NCBI RefSeq assembly: GCF_029318635.1
Contig: NZ_CP119676.1
Span: forward strand, 2,555,001 to 2,619,000
Direction: 5' to 3'
DNA from: Varunaivibrio sulfuroxidans
Lineage (GTDB): Bacteria; Pseudomonadota; Alphaproteobacteria; Rhodospirillales; Magnetovibrionaceae
DNA length: 64,000 nt
A program made the position numbers and the translations under genes. Shown piece by piece: positions 37,458 to 46,151 of the stretch. Position 1 is the first letter of the stretch, and each line of letters opens with the position of its first letter. Below the pieces are notes generated by a model that was not told the DNA's origin, did not search any database, and saw nothing but the letters and a program-made list of their open reading frames with translations.

Positions 37458-38693
37458 ATGAACTATGTCATCGTCGGCGCCGGTCCGGCCGGAGTGATCG
37501 CGGCGGAGACCCTGCGCAAGCACGATCCCGAGGGAAATATCGTTCTGATCGGTGACGAAGGGGGCGTCCCCTATTCGCGGATGGCGATTCCCTATTTTTT
37601 GATCGGGAAAATTCCTCAAAGCGGCATGCACTTGCGCCCCGACGACGATCATTATCGGCGGCTGGGGATTCGTGTCGTTTCCGGGCGCGTCGCCGCCCTG
37701 GATATGGAAGCCTCGCGGGTCACCTTGGAGGGAGGGGAAAATCTGCCCTTCGACAGATTGCTGCTGGCGACCGGTTCGCGCGCGGCCAACCCGCCGATTG
37801 CAGGGCTGGACCTTCCCGGCGTCGAACATTGTTGGACCGCCGGGGACGCTGACGCCATCGCGCGGCGGGCGCACAAGGGCGCGCGGGTGGTGCTGATCGG
37901 GGCGGGGTTCATCGGTTGCATCATTCTAGAGGCCTTGGCCCTGCGCGGGGTCGATCTGACGGTGATCGAGGCGGCCGACCGAATGGTTCCCCTGATGACC
38001 ACCGAAACCGCGGGGGGCCTGATCAAGACGTGGTGCGAGCGCCGAGGCGTCGCCGTGTTGACGCGGACCCAAGTGGGCGAGATTACACGGGACGGCGCGG
38101 GCCTGTCGGTCCATCTTGATAAGGGCGCGCCGATTTCCGCCGATTTGGTGGTGGTCGCCACCGGGGTGCGCGCGAATATGGACTTTCTCGCCGGCAGCGC
38201 CGTCGCCACGGATGTGGGCATCATCGTGAACGACCACCTACAAACCAACATTTCCGGAATTTACGCCGCCGGCGACGTCGCCCAGGGGCCGGATTTTTCA
38301 GGTGGGGACCGGGTCCATCCAATTCAGCCGACGGCGGTCGAGCATGGCCGGATCGCGGCCCTCAACATGGTCGGCAAGGATGTGCGCTATCAAGGTAGCT
38401 TGATGATGAACGTGCTCGACACCCTGGGGTTGGTTTCCGTGTCGTCGGGCAATTGGAAGGGTGGCCCCGGCCTTGACGTTGGCGAGCGGATCGACGAAGA
38501 GGATTTTCGCTATATACGCTTGGTCTTCGATGACGATGTGCTGGTCGGCGCCCTGTCGTTGGGGCGCACCGATAGGGTCGGCGTCCTGCGCGGCCTGATT
38601 CAGACAAAAACCCCGCTGGGTCCATGGAAGGAACGCCTGATCGCCGACCCGACCCGGATCGATGCGGCCTATGTCGCGCGTAGTCACGTCTGA
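37458..38693 (+). CDS. aorC: FAD/NAD(P)-binding oxidoreductase subunit of the AOR
   Basis: A 411-residue flavoprotein with an FAD Rossmann motif VIVGAGPAGVIAAETL at the N terminus, the PYSRMAIPYFLIG block, a second NAD(P) motif VVLIGAGFIGCIILEAL (about 139-155), and the FAD-binding GIYAAGDVAQG (about 270-280), as in NADH-dependent class III disulfide-reductase-like proteins. The redox-active cysteine pair of true disulfide reductases is missing. It would link the ferredoxin subunit to NAD(H) or NADP(H). It starts at ATG 37458, 95 bp after aorB; that gap is long for this operon but holds no other gene. moaD-like follows after 18 bp. Confidence 0.9.
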   Translation: MNYVIVGAGPAGVIAAETLRKHDPEGNIVLIGDEGGVPYSRMAIPYFLIGKIPQSGMHLRPDDDHYRRLGIRVVSGRVAALDMEASRVTLEGGENLPFDRLLLATGSRAANPPIAGLDLPGVEHCWTAGDADAIARRAHKGARVVLIGAGFIGCIILEALALRGVDLTVIEAADRMVPLMTTETAGGLIKTWCERRGVAVLTRTQVGEITRDGAGLSVHLDKGAPISADLVVVATGVRANMDFLAGSAVATDVGIIVNDHLQTNISGIYAAGDVAQGPDFSGGDRVHPIQPTAVEHGRIAALNMVGKDVRYQGSLMMNVLDTLGLVSVSSGNWKGGPGLDVGERIDEEDFRYIRLVFDDDVLVGALSLGRTDRVGVLRGLIQTKTPLGPWKERLIADPTRIDAAYVARSHV

Positions 38694-38711
38694 CGCGCCC
38701 GGAGACGTTTC

Positions 38712-38963
38712 GTGAAAATCACCGTCAAGCTGTACGCCGGCCTCGCCAAGCATTTACCCGCCGGGGCGCGGGAGAACGCCGTGGAAATGGATATAGACGC
38801 CGGCGCGACGCCGGGCGATGTCATCGCCCTGTTGGGGGCGCCCGCCCAGCATTGCCATCTGGTGCTGGTCAATGGCATTTTCCGAACCCCGCAGGAGCGG
38901 GCGACCGTGGCTCTGGAACCGGGCGACGTTCTTGCGATCTGGCCGCCGGTCGCGGGCGGATGA
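38712..38963 (+). CDS. MoaD/ThiS-family sulfur carrier dedicated to the AOR operon
   Basis: An 83-residue ubiquitin-like protein ending in VAGG, the di-glycine tail that is adenylated and thiocarboxylated to give the dithiolene sulfurs of molybdopterin. Seen: VKLYAGLAKHLP at the start and LEPGDVLAIWPPVAGG at the end. MoaD-like genes are regular members of AOR operons and may feed tungstopterin synthesis. The start is ATG 38712, 18 bp after aorC; the stop overlaps the next start (ATGA). No moaE or moeB is nearby, so it must use partners encoded elsewhere. Confidence 0.9.
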   Translation: MKITVKLYAGLAKHLPAGARENAVEMDIDAGATPGDVIALLGAPAQHCHLVLVNGIFRTPQERATVALEPGDVLAIWPPVAGG

Positions 38964-39250
38964 CGGTCGTCGTCGAACGCGAGATGGGATTTGATCGCGA
39001 CGATTTCGTGCGCGTTCTCCCCAAGGGGTTGCGCCATGACCGCTTCGTAATTGACGGTGACGTTGTCCGCGTCAATGCCTCGGCGGGACGGCGTCTCACC
39101 ATTTATTTGAACGAAAAACCTCCACGCCGGATCGCCTTGTTGCGCATTCCGGTTCTTGGCGTGCGCTTCGAATTCGAAGGATACGCCGAAGATGAGGCGC
39201 GCACCCTGCTCGCCACTTTTGATAAGCATGTACATCGCGGCGGAGGGTAA
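38960..39250 (+). CDS. Unrecognised 96-aa protein of the AOR operon
   Basis: A small basic protein translationally coupled to the MoaD-like gene by a 4-bp ATGA overlap. It begins MTVVVEREMGFDRDDFVRVLP, alternates short beta-like strands (RFVIDGDVVRVNA, RRLTIYLNE, RIALLRIPVLGVRFEFEGY) and ends with a helix and the tail HVHRGGG. There is no signal peptide, membrane span or cysteine. It is too short and too different to be a second MoaD. By position it probably aids assembly or metal loading of the AOR, but I recognise no domain. An open frame begins upstream at 38852 but overlaps moaD heavily, so ATG 38960 is used. Confidence 0.78.
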   Translation: MTVVVEREMGFDRDDFVRVLPKGLRHDRFVIDGDVVRVNASAGRRLTIYLNEKPPRRIALLRIPVLGVRFEFEGYAEDEARTLLATFDKHVHRGGG

Positions 39251-39294
39251 TATGATGGGTGCACGCCCAACGACCCCAATGAAATCGATGAATA

Positions 39295-39675
39295 ATGAAC
39301 AGAGAGGCCATGACCAGCAAAAAACGTCATAAGCCGCGCATCCGCATTCTGATCGGTCAGGTCACGGCGCTGGGGCCGGGCAAGGTGGATTTACTGGACG
39401 CCATCGAAAAAACCGGCTCCATTTCCGCCGCGGCGCGGACCATGGGGATGTCGTATCGGCGCGCCTGGGTTCTGGTCGATACCATGAACAAAAGCTTCGT
39501 GCGCGAACTTGTGCTTACCGCCACCGGCGGCAAGGGCGGCGGCGGGGCGCAGGTCAGCGACCTGGGCCGCGACGTGCTACGGCGCTATCGGGAAATGGAA
39601 AAAAAGGCCGCTCGCTCGGTCGCGGCGCAGGCCCTCGATTTCGCCACCTTGTTGCGCAATCCTCAACAGGATTGA
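39295..39675 (+). CDS. ModE-like winged helix-turn-helix regulator (no metal-binding domain)
   Basis: A 126-residue LysR/ModE-type DNA-binding protein: GKVDLLDAIEKTGSISAAARTMGMSYRRAWVLVDTMN (read in parts) is the N-terminal ModE helix-turn-helix, followed by a Gly-rich wing (TGGKGGGGAQ) and LSDLGRDVL-like VSDLGRDVLRRYREME. The TOBE molybdate/tungstate domain of full ModE is absent, so it may act as a constitutive or partner-dependent regulator. ATG 39310 with AGAGAGG just upstream is an alternative start. It closes the AOR operon 44 bp after the 96-residue gene and probably controls it. Confidence 0.85.
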   Translation: MNREAMTSKKRHKPRIRILIGQVTALGPGKVDLLDAIEKTGSISAAARTMGMSYRRAWVLVDTMNKSFVRELVLTATGGKGGGGAQVSDLGRDVLRRYREMEKKAARSVAAQALDFATLLRNPQQD

Positions 39676-39765
39676 CCTTTTCGGCGGTTTCCATCGATGC
39701 GGAAGGTCGCGTATAAGAGGCCATCGCGCGGCGACTGCCACGCCCGGCGGAATTGAGGAGAAAAC

Positions 39766-40437
39766 ATGCAAATCGACGACCGGATCGCGCAATTGCTGTG
39801 TTCGCGCCTGTGTCACGATCTCGCCGGCCCGGCGGGGGCGGTCAACACGGGAATGGAGCTTATCGGCGAAGCCGAAAATCCGATATCGCCCGAAAATGCG
39901 CAGACGATGGATTTTGTTATGCACAGCGCCCGTCAGGTGACCGATCGTCTCGCCTTTTATCGTCTCGCCTTTGGTTTCGCGGGACGTGGCGGTGCGCCGC
40001 GCGTGGCGGTCGCCGACGCGTGTCGTTTGATCGAAAGCTTTATCGACCGGTCGCGTATCGACGTGCGTTGGGATTGTCCGGACGGGGATTTGACGTCGGA
40101 TCAGATTCGCATGGTGTTTACGATGATATTGATGGCCTTGGGTTGCCTGCCGCGAGGCGGGCGGTTGCTGTGTGGATTTGGAACGATCGAGGACGGTTTC
40201 GGCGTCGCGATGACCGCATCGGGGGAAGGCGCGCGCCTTAGCGACGACGATCGGGCGGCCTTGGACATGAACGTTCCCGTCGATCGCCTAAGCGCACGCA
40301 ACGTGCACGTGCGCTGGGGAGCGCTTGTGGCGGCGAATATGGGAGGGGCGATCGAAATTGACGGCCCCGCAGAGGGCGCGTTCCTCGCAAAAGAAAACGC
40401 AGAGGTGCGTTTGGCCGTTCTCCTGATCGGATCCTGA
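39766..40437 (+). CDS. chpT: ChpT-type histidine phosphotransferase
   Basis: A 223-residue protein of the ChpT family, dimeric phosphotransferases that pass phosphate from CckA to CtrA. The N-terminal dimerisation helix holds the phosphoacceptor His17 in SRLCHDLAGPAGAVNTGMEL, followed by an ATPase-like fold with DQIRMVFTMILMALGCLPRGG (in parts) lacking nucleotide-binding boxes. The start is ATG 39766 with TTGAGGAGA about 7 bp upstream. It lies between the AOR regulator and cheA; ctrA itself is 5 kb away, so phosphorelay parts cluster here. Confidence 0.85.
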   Translation: MQIDDRIAQLLCSRLCHDLAGPAGAVNTGMELIGEAENPISPENAQTMDFVMHSARQVTDRLAFYRLAFGFAGRGGAPRVAVADACRLIESFIDRSRIDVRWDCPDGDLTSDQIRMVFTMILMALGCLPRGGRLLCGFGTIEDGFGVAMTASGEGARLSDDDRAALDMNVPVDRLSARNVHVRWGALVAANMGGAIEIDGPAEGAFLAKENAEVRLAVLLIGS

Positions 40438-40680
40438 GCGCGTGTGTACTATGTCGTAGGGGCGGGTGTGGGCTCAGGAAAAACTTGAAAATAGAAGACG
40501 TTGATGCTTTTTTGAGGTAGCTTCTCGATATCTCAGTAGAATATTCTCGACATGTGATTTGGAGTGCCTATTTAGTTCTTGTGAGTGTTTTTTTAGCGCT
40601 CCGTCGGTTATCCGTAAATGCGGGATGATTGCGCTAGGCGCCCCGTGTATCGGGACCCCTTGTATGCTGGAGTTCGCACA

Positions 40681-43557
40681 ATGGATGATTTGTTAAGCGA
40701 GTTTATTACGGAAACCTCCGAAAGCCTGACGGAGGTCGATCTTAAACTTGTTGAATTTGAAAAAAATCCCCACGATAAGGAAATTATCGGACACATTTTT
40801 CGCCTTGTTCACACGGTGAAGGGGACGTGCGGATTCCTTGGCTTACCCCGCCTCGAGTCGGTTGCGCACGCCGGCGAAAACGTAATGGACAAGTTCAGGG
40901 ACGGTGCGTTGGACGTAACGCCGACAGCGGTTTCCCTAGTGCTTAAGTGTATCGATAAAATTCGCGAACTGTTGGAGCGCCTGGAAGAATCCGGCGAGGA
41001 GCCCGAGGGTGACGATAGCGAATTGATCGCCGAGTTGAACGCCTTGGCTTCGGGGAAGGCCGCAGCGGCCCCGGAACCTGCCCCGCAAGCCCCCGCGCCG
41101 TCGGCGGCGGACACGGGGAGTGGTCCGGTGACCAGCGACGAAGGCTTCCCCATTGCCGCCGAACTGATGGCGGAGTACGAGGAGGCCGTCGCCGGTAATG
41201 CGACGCCCGATGGCCCGATGACCAGCGATGAGGGCTTTCCCATAGCCGCCGAACTGATGGCGGAATATGAAGAAGCCGTCGCCGGCGGGAAAAAGACCGA
41301 CGGCGGCCCGGTGACCAGCGACGAAGGTTTCCCGATCGCCGCCGAGCTGATGGCCGAGTACGAAGAAGCCGTCGCCGGCGCCGCCTCCGCCCCAGCCCCC
41401 GCCGCGCCTGCGCCCGTCGAAGCCGCGCCGGCGACCCCGGCGCCCGCCCCCAAGGTGCCCGCAAAAACGGAAGAAGAAAAAGCGCCGGTGAAAAAAGCCG
41501 ATGGCGGCGGTGTGGCCGCGGCGTCGATTCGCGTCAACGTCGAGGTCCTGGAAGACCTGATGACGATGGTCTCCGAAATGGTGTTGACGCGCAATCAGCT
41601 CTTGCAGATGGTGCGTTCGTACGAAGATAGCGAATTTACCGTTCCGATCCAGCGTCTTAGCCATATTACGACCGACCTGCAAGAAGGTGTGATGAAAACG
41701 CGCATGCAGCCGATCGGCAATGCGTGGGCCAAATTGCCGCGCATCGTGCGCGACCTTGCGATCGAAACGCATAAGAAAATAGATCTGCAGATGATCGGCG
41801 CGGAAACCGAACTTGATCGGCAAGTTCTGGACCTGATCAAGGATCCGCTCACCCACATGGTCCGCAATTCCGCCGATCATGGGCTGGAGGTGCCCGACGA
41901 CCGCGCCATGGTCGGGAAACCCGAGATGGGGACGATTACCCTCAACGCCTATCACGAGGGCGGGCACATCATTATCGAAATCAGCGATGATGGTCGGGGC
42001 CTCAACATGGATCGCATTCGTAAGAAATGTCTTGAGAATGGCTTGGCCAGCGAGGCCGAACTGGATGCGATGTCGACCTCGCAAATTCAGCAATTCATAT
42101 TCAAGGCTGGTTTTTCCACGGCTGAAAAAGTGACCAGTGTTTCCGGGCGTGGCGTCGGCATGGATGTCGTGCGCACCAACATCGAAAAAATCGGCGGAAC
42201 GGTCGAATTGAAATCGGTCGAGGGGAAGGGATCGACTTTCCTTATTAAAATCCCCCTGACCTTGGCGATCGTATCGGCCTTGATCGTGGAAAGTCACGGC
42301 GAAAAGTTCGCCATTCCACAAATCAGCGTCCTTGAACTGGTGCGCGCTTCGAGCCGTTCGGAATACATGATCGAGGTGATCAACGAGAGTCCGGTCTTGC
42401 GATTGCGTAATCGGTTGCTGCCGTTGGTTAATCTTGGCAATCTCCTACACCTTCAGGAAACCGAAGTCGATCGTATCGGCGACGAAATGTTTATCGTCGT
42501 CACCCAGGTTGGCACCTATACATTCGGAATTATTGTCGATCGGGTCTTCGATACCGAGGAAATCGTGGTCAAGCCGGTCGCGCCGATTTTGCGCAATATT
42601 CCCTTTTATTCGGGCAATACGATCTTGGGTGACGGCGCCGTGATCATGATCATAGATCCTAACGGCATTGCCGCGTCAACGGGGCAAGCCGGCGGCCATG
42701 CCGAGCATCCCGACGCGACCAAGGAGGTTATCGGCCATGACAGCGACGAAAAATCGACGATGCTGATTTTCCGCGCCGGCGGGGACGAGCTGAAAGCGGT
42801 TCCGTTGGCTCTTGTCGCTCGCCTGGAAGAAATCAACATGTCCAATGTCGAAAAGTCTCATGACGAACATGTCGTGCAGTACCGTGGTCAGTTGATGCCG
42901 CTCATTCCCTTCGATCCCGCTCATGTATGGAAAACCGAAGGCCGTCAGCCGGTCTTGGTGTTTTCGGACAACGAACGGTCGATGGGGTTGGTGGTCGATG
43001 ACATTGTCGATATCGTCGAAGATCGCCTGAAAGTCGAAATTTCGGCTTCACAGCCGGACATTATCGGTTCGGCGGTGATCGCCGGAAGGGCGACCGATGT
43101 TATCGACGCCGGATATTTTCTGACGAGGGCATTCTCCGACTGGTTCGGCGGCTCGGACGAACACGGCACCAAGGGGCGGGGAACGCTTCGCGCCCTATTG
43201 GTCGATGACAGCCCGTTTTTCCGCAACCTCCTGGCGCCGATCCTATCCGTTGCGGGCTATGACGTCACGACCGTTCCCGGCGCCGGGGACGCCTTGCGCT
43301 TGCGCGATAACGGGTCGGAATTCGATGTCATCATCAGCGATATCGAAATGCCCGACATGGATGGCTTCGAATTCGCAAAGGCGGTACGTGCGGATGTACG
43401 CTGGGGAGACGTGCCGATGGTGGCCCTGTCCTCACGCGCCAGCCCGGAAGATTTCGAAAAGGGTCGGGATGTCGGGTTTAACGATTACGTCGCGAAATCC
43501 GACCGTGACGAGTTGATCCGCAGTTTGGCGTCAACGGTTGCCGGCGTCGCCGGTTAA
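40681..43557 (+). CDS. cheA: Hybrid chemotaxis histidine kinase CheA with extra CheW domain and receiver
   Basis: A 958-residue kinase. Order: HPt domain (1-105) with His44 in LVHTVKGTCGFL; an Ala/Pro linker with three 25-residue repeats (148-233); dimerisation P3 and HATPase domains (about 280-535) with MVRNSADHGLE, SDDGRGLNM and SGRGVGMDVVRTNI; a first CheW-like domain (about 536-680); a second CheW-like domain (about 693-825); and a C-terminal receiver (about 838-958) with LLVDDSPFFRN and IISDIEMPDMDGFEF. No CheY/CheB-binding P2 domain is recognised, and the repeats lie where it would be. ATG 40681 is chosen as it gives the usual MDDLLSEFITE start. cheB follows 345 bp later with no cheW or cheY between. 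Confidence 0.95.
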   Translation: MDDLLSEFITETSESLTEVDLKLVEFEKNPHDKEIIGHIFRLVHTVKGTCGFLGLPRLESVAHAGENVMDKFRDGALDVTPTAVSLVLKCIDKIRELLERLEESGEEPEGDDSELIAELNALASGKAAAAPEPAPQAPAPSAADTGSGPVTSDEGFPIAAELMAEYEEAVAGNATPDGPMTSDEGFPIAAELMAEYEEAVAGGKKTDGGPVTSDEGFPIAAELMAEYEEAVAGAASAPAPAAPAPVEAAPATPAPAPKVPAKTEEEKAPVKKADGGGVAAASIRVNVEVLEDLMTMVSEMVLTRNQLLQMVRSYEDSEFTVPIQRLSHITTDLQEGVMKTRMQPIGNAWAKLPRIVRDLAIETHKKIDLQMIGAETELDRQVLDLIKDPLTHMVRNSADHGLEVPDDRAMVGKPEMGTITLNAYHEGGHIIIEISDDGRGLNMDRIRKKCLENGLASEAELDAMSTSQIQQFIFKAGFSTAEKVTSVSGRGVGMDVVRTNIEKIGGTVELKSVEGKGSTFLIKIPLTLAIVSALIVESHGEKFAIPQISVLELVRASSRSEYMIEVINESPVLRLRNRLLPLVNLGNLLHLQETEVDRIGDEMFIVVTQVGTYTFGIIVDRVFDTEEIVVKPVAPILRNIPFYSGNTILGDGAVIMIIDPNGIAASTGQAGGHAEHPDATKEVIGHDSDEKSTMLIFRAGGDELKAVPLALVARLEEINMSNVEKSHDEHVVQYRGQLMPLIPFDPAHVWKTEGRQPVLVFSDNERSMGLVVDDIVDIVEDRLKVEISASQPDIIGSAVIAGRATDVIDAGYFLTRAFSDWFGGSDEHGTKGRGTLRALLVDDSPFFRNLLAPILSVAGYDVTTVPGAGDALRLRDNGSEFDVIISDIEMPDMDGFEFAKAVRADVRWGDVPMVALSSRASPEDFEKGRDVGFNDYVAKSDRDELIRSLASTVAGVAG
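41122..41379 (+). repeat. Three in-frame 75-bp repeats in the cheA linker
   Basis: Copies at 41122-41196, 41212-41286 and 41305-41379 encode the same 25 residues (GPVTSDEGFPIAAEL then MAEYEEAVAG), with one change (Val to Met in copy 2). Spacers of 15 and 18 bp differ. Between copies 1 and 2 I count ten silent codon changes and one amino-acid change, so the peptide, not the DNA, is conserved. Confidence 0.93.
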
Positions 43558-43902
43558 CCGGCGGGGCGACGGCGAATAAGGGCTGCGCCGCGCGGCGAAA
43601 AGAAAGGGTGAGTGATCGCAAGGCTTCGGTGTTTTCTTGACTTGACGTAGGTTCTAGGTTGGAAATCGTTTGAAATGCGTGGTATCGACTCCAGTGGAAA
43701 TTTCCTGCGCCCCGAAAATTACGATCGGGTCCTATCAGGAGGGGGCTTCTTTCCACGACGCTATCGGTCCGTCCGGCGGCTTGGTCGTTCGTATCGAGGT
43801 TCCTTACGTTAATAATAAGATCGCCGGCTGCTTGTTGACACAGCACCTTTTTTGTAGCACACGTTCCAGTAGTGTCGGCTTGGCGTTTATCAAGAAAGAA
43901 GA
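43558..43902. other. 345-bp gap between cheA and cheB
   Basis: No convincing gene. Frames on either strand (43670-43930 plus; 43478-43846 minus) lack ribosome sites and family resemblance. The base composition is less GC-rich than the flanks from about 43620 onward. TTGACA occurs at 43834-43839 but without a good -10. cheW and cheY usually occupy this place. Confidence 0.6.
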
Positions 43903-45108
43903 TTGTTTTTGTTGGATAGTGAACAAGTGAAAACAGAAGATCCGATACGCGTGATGGTGGTTGATGATTCCGCCGTTATCCGCGGGTTGATGACGCGCAT
44001 GCTCGAAGAAGACCCGGACATCCGGGTCACGGCCTCGGTGGGGAACGGGGAACTCGCGATCAAGAGCCTGAGCAGGGATATCGTCGATGTTATCATTTTG
44101 GACATCGAAATGCCCGTTATGGACGGCTTGACCGCCCTGCCTAAGTTGCTTGAAATCGACCGCGATATCAAAATCATCATGGCCTCGACACTGACCATGC
44201 GCAACGCCGAAATTAGCATCCGCGCACTCAGCGCCGGGGCGACCGAATATATCCCCAAACCGTCTTCGTCGCGCGATATTGGAGGCTCTAGCGACTTCAA
44301 GCGCGAGTTGGTCAGTAAAATCAAAAGTCTTGGCGATCTTCGTCGTCAGCGGGTGGGGCGCGCTCCGGCGAAACCCTCCGCCCCAGGCCATGCGCCGGCG
44401 TCGCCGGGCGCCCGTCCGGGCGCGACCCCGGTGGCCCCGGCGACCCCGGCGCGGCCCAGGCCCGCTGCGGGCGGGTGGCACAAGGCGACCCAGGACGAGG
44501 TTGTCCTACGCAAGGCCGGGACCAGCAAGCCGGATATTCTGGCGGTGGGGAGTTCCACCGGCGGGCCGCAGGCCTTGTTTGAGTTTTTCAAGAATTTGGA
44601 TAAAACCCTTAAGTTACCGATTGTCATTACGCAGCATATGCCGGCGACGTTCACGACGATCTTGGCCGAACATATTACCCGCATGTCAGGGTGGCCCTGT
44701 AGCGAAGCGAAGAACGGCGACGTGCTCACGCCGGGCCATATTCTTCTTGCGCCGGGCGACTATCACATGACCGTCGTCAACAAGGGACCCCAGCGGGTGA
44801 TCGCGATCAATCAAGATCCGCCCGAGAATTTTTGTCGGCCGGCCGTTGATCCGATGCTGCGCAGTTTGGTTCAGGTTTACGGGCCGCGCATCCTGACCGT
44901 TATCCTAACGGGTATGGGCAACGATGGCGAAAAAGGCTCGACGATTGTGGTCGAAAAGGGCGGTACCGTGATCGCTCAGGACGAGAAAACCAGCGTCGTT
45001 TGGGGCATGCCGGGCGCGGTGGCGTCCGCCGGTCTGTGTAGCGCCGTCCTGCCGGTCAAGGAATTGGCCCAATACGTCGGCCGGTTTGTGTCCCGCACGT
45101 CGGGGTGA
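43903..45108 (+). CDS. cheB: Chemotaxis protein-glutamate methylesterase CheB
   Basis: A 401-residue response regulator that demethylates or deamidates chemoreceptors. The receiver has MVVDDSAVIRGLM and Asp67 in ILDIEMPVMDG; a Pro/Ala-rich linker (about 150-200) leads to the methylesterase with the catalytic Ser in VGSSTGGPQAL, His in TQHMPATFT and Asp in LTGMGNDGEKG. Start choice is uncertain: TTG 43903 with AAGAAAGAA upstream is used; TTG 43909 or GTG 43927 also fit. Small GGGGTGACGGT repeats overlap its stop. It faces ctrA convergently. cheR is not found in the window. Confidence 0.94.
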   Translation: MFLLDSEQVKTEDPIRVMVVDDSAVIRGLMTRMLEEDPDIRVTASVGNGELAIKSLSRDIVDVIILDIEMPVMDGLTALPKLLEIDRDIKIIMASTLTMRNAEISIRALSAGATEYIPKPSSSRDIGGSSDFKRELVSKIKSLGDLRRQRVGRAPAKPSAPGHAPASPGARPGATPVAPATPARPRPAAGGWHKATQDEVVLRKAGTSKPDILAVGSSTGGPQALFEFFKNLDKTLKLPIVITQHMPATFTTILAEHITRMSGWPCSEAKNGDVLTPGHILLAPGDYHMTVVNKGPQRVIAINQDPPENFCRPAVDPMLRSLVQVYGPRILTVILTGMGNDGEKGSTIVVEKGGTVIAQDEKTSVVWGMPGAVASAGLCSAVLPVKELAQYVGRFVSRTSG

Positions 45109-45170
45109 CGGTGGGGTGGGGTGACGGTGGGGTGACGGTTTTTTTCGCGGCCGGCCAACCTCGCGCGGCT

Positions 45171-45198
45171 AAAAAACGGCGTTTTTTCTGTTTTTTTT
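45171..45198. terminator. Intrinsic terminator between cheB and ctrA
   Basis: AAAAAAC (45171-45177) and GTTTTTT (45181-45187) flank a GGC loop, followed on the plus strand by CTGTTTTTTTT. The A-run serves the minus strand. Stem GC content is low, so efficiency is uncertain. Confidence 0.55.
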
Positions 45199-45213
45199 AG
45201 GACGTTGTGGCGC

Positions 45214-45915
<702 letters not shown>

Positions 45916-45952
45916 AAAATCGAACCCCCTAAAGGCTCATAACATACCGATC

Positions 45953-45960
45953 GTTAACCA
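45953..45960. promoter_or_regulatory. Candidate CtrA half-site between ctrA and fliI
   Basis: TTAACCAT at 45953-45960 in the 236-bp ctrA/fliI divergent region matches one half of the TTAA-N7-TTAA type CtrA box. The second TTAA is not at the expected distance, so support is modest. Confidence 0.35.
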
Positions 45961-46151
45961 TAAGTGCCGGGACGCGATCATTCAAGTTTTCCCATGAGGG
46001 CGTCAAACACTTTTTTGCGTGACCGCCAAAGCCGGCCTGTTTATGCAGATAGGATGGCGACGTCGATTTACAAATTATAAAGGCGCGCCGTGGCATTGTG
46101 AAAACTCGGTTTGTCGCGGCGAACCGGGCTTCCCCGAGGGAAAGGAGCGTC

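Noticed and set aside
43670-43930. 86-codon frame between cheA and cheB, examined as a cheW/cheY remnant
   Set aside because: Its sequence shows no CheW or CheY motif and runs into cheB in another frame.
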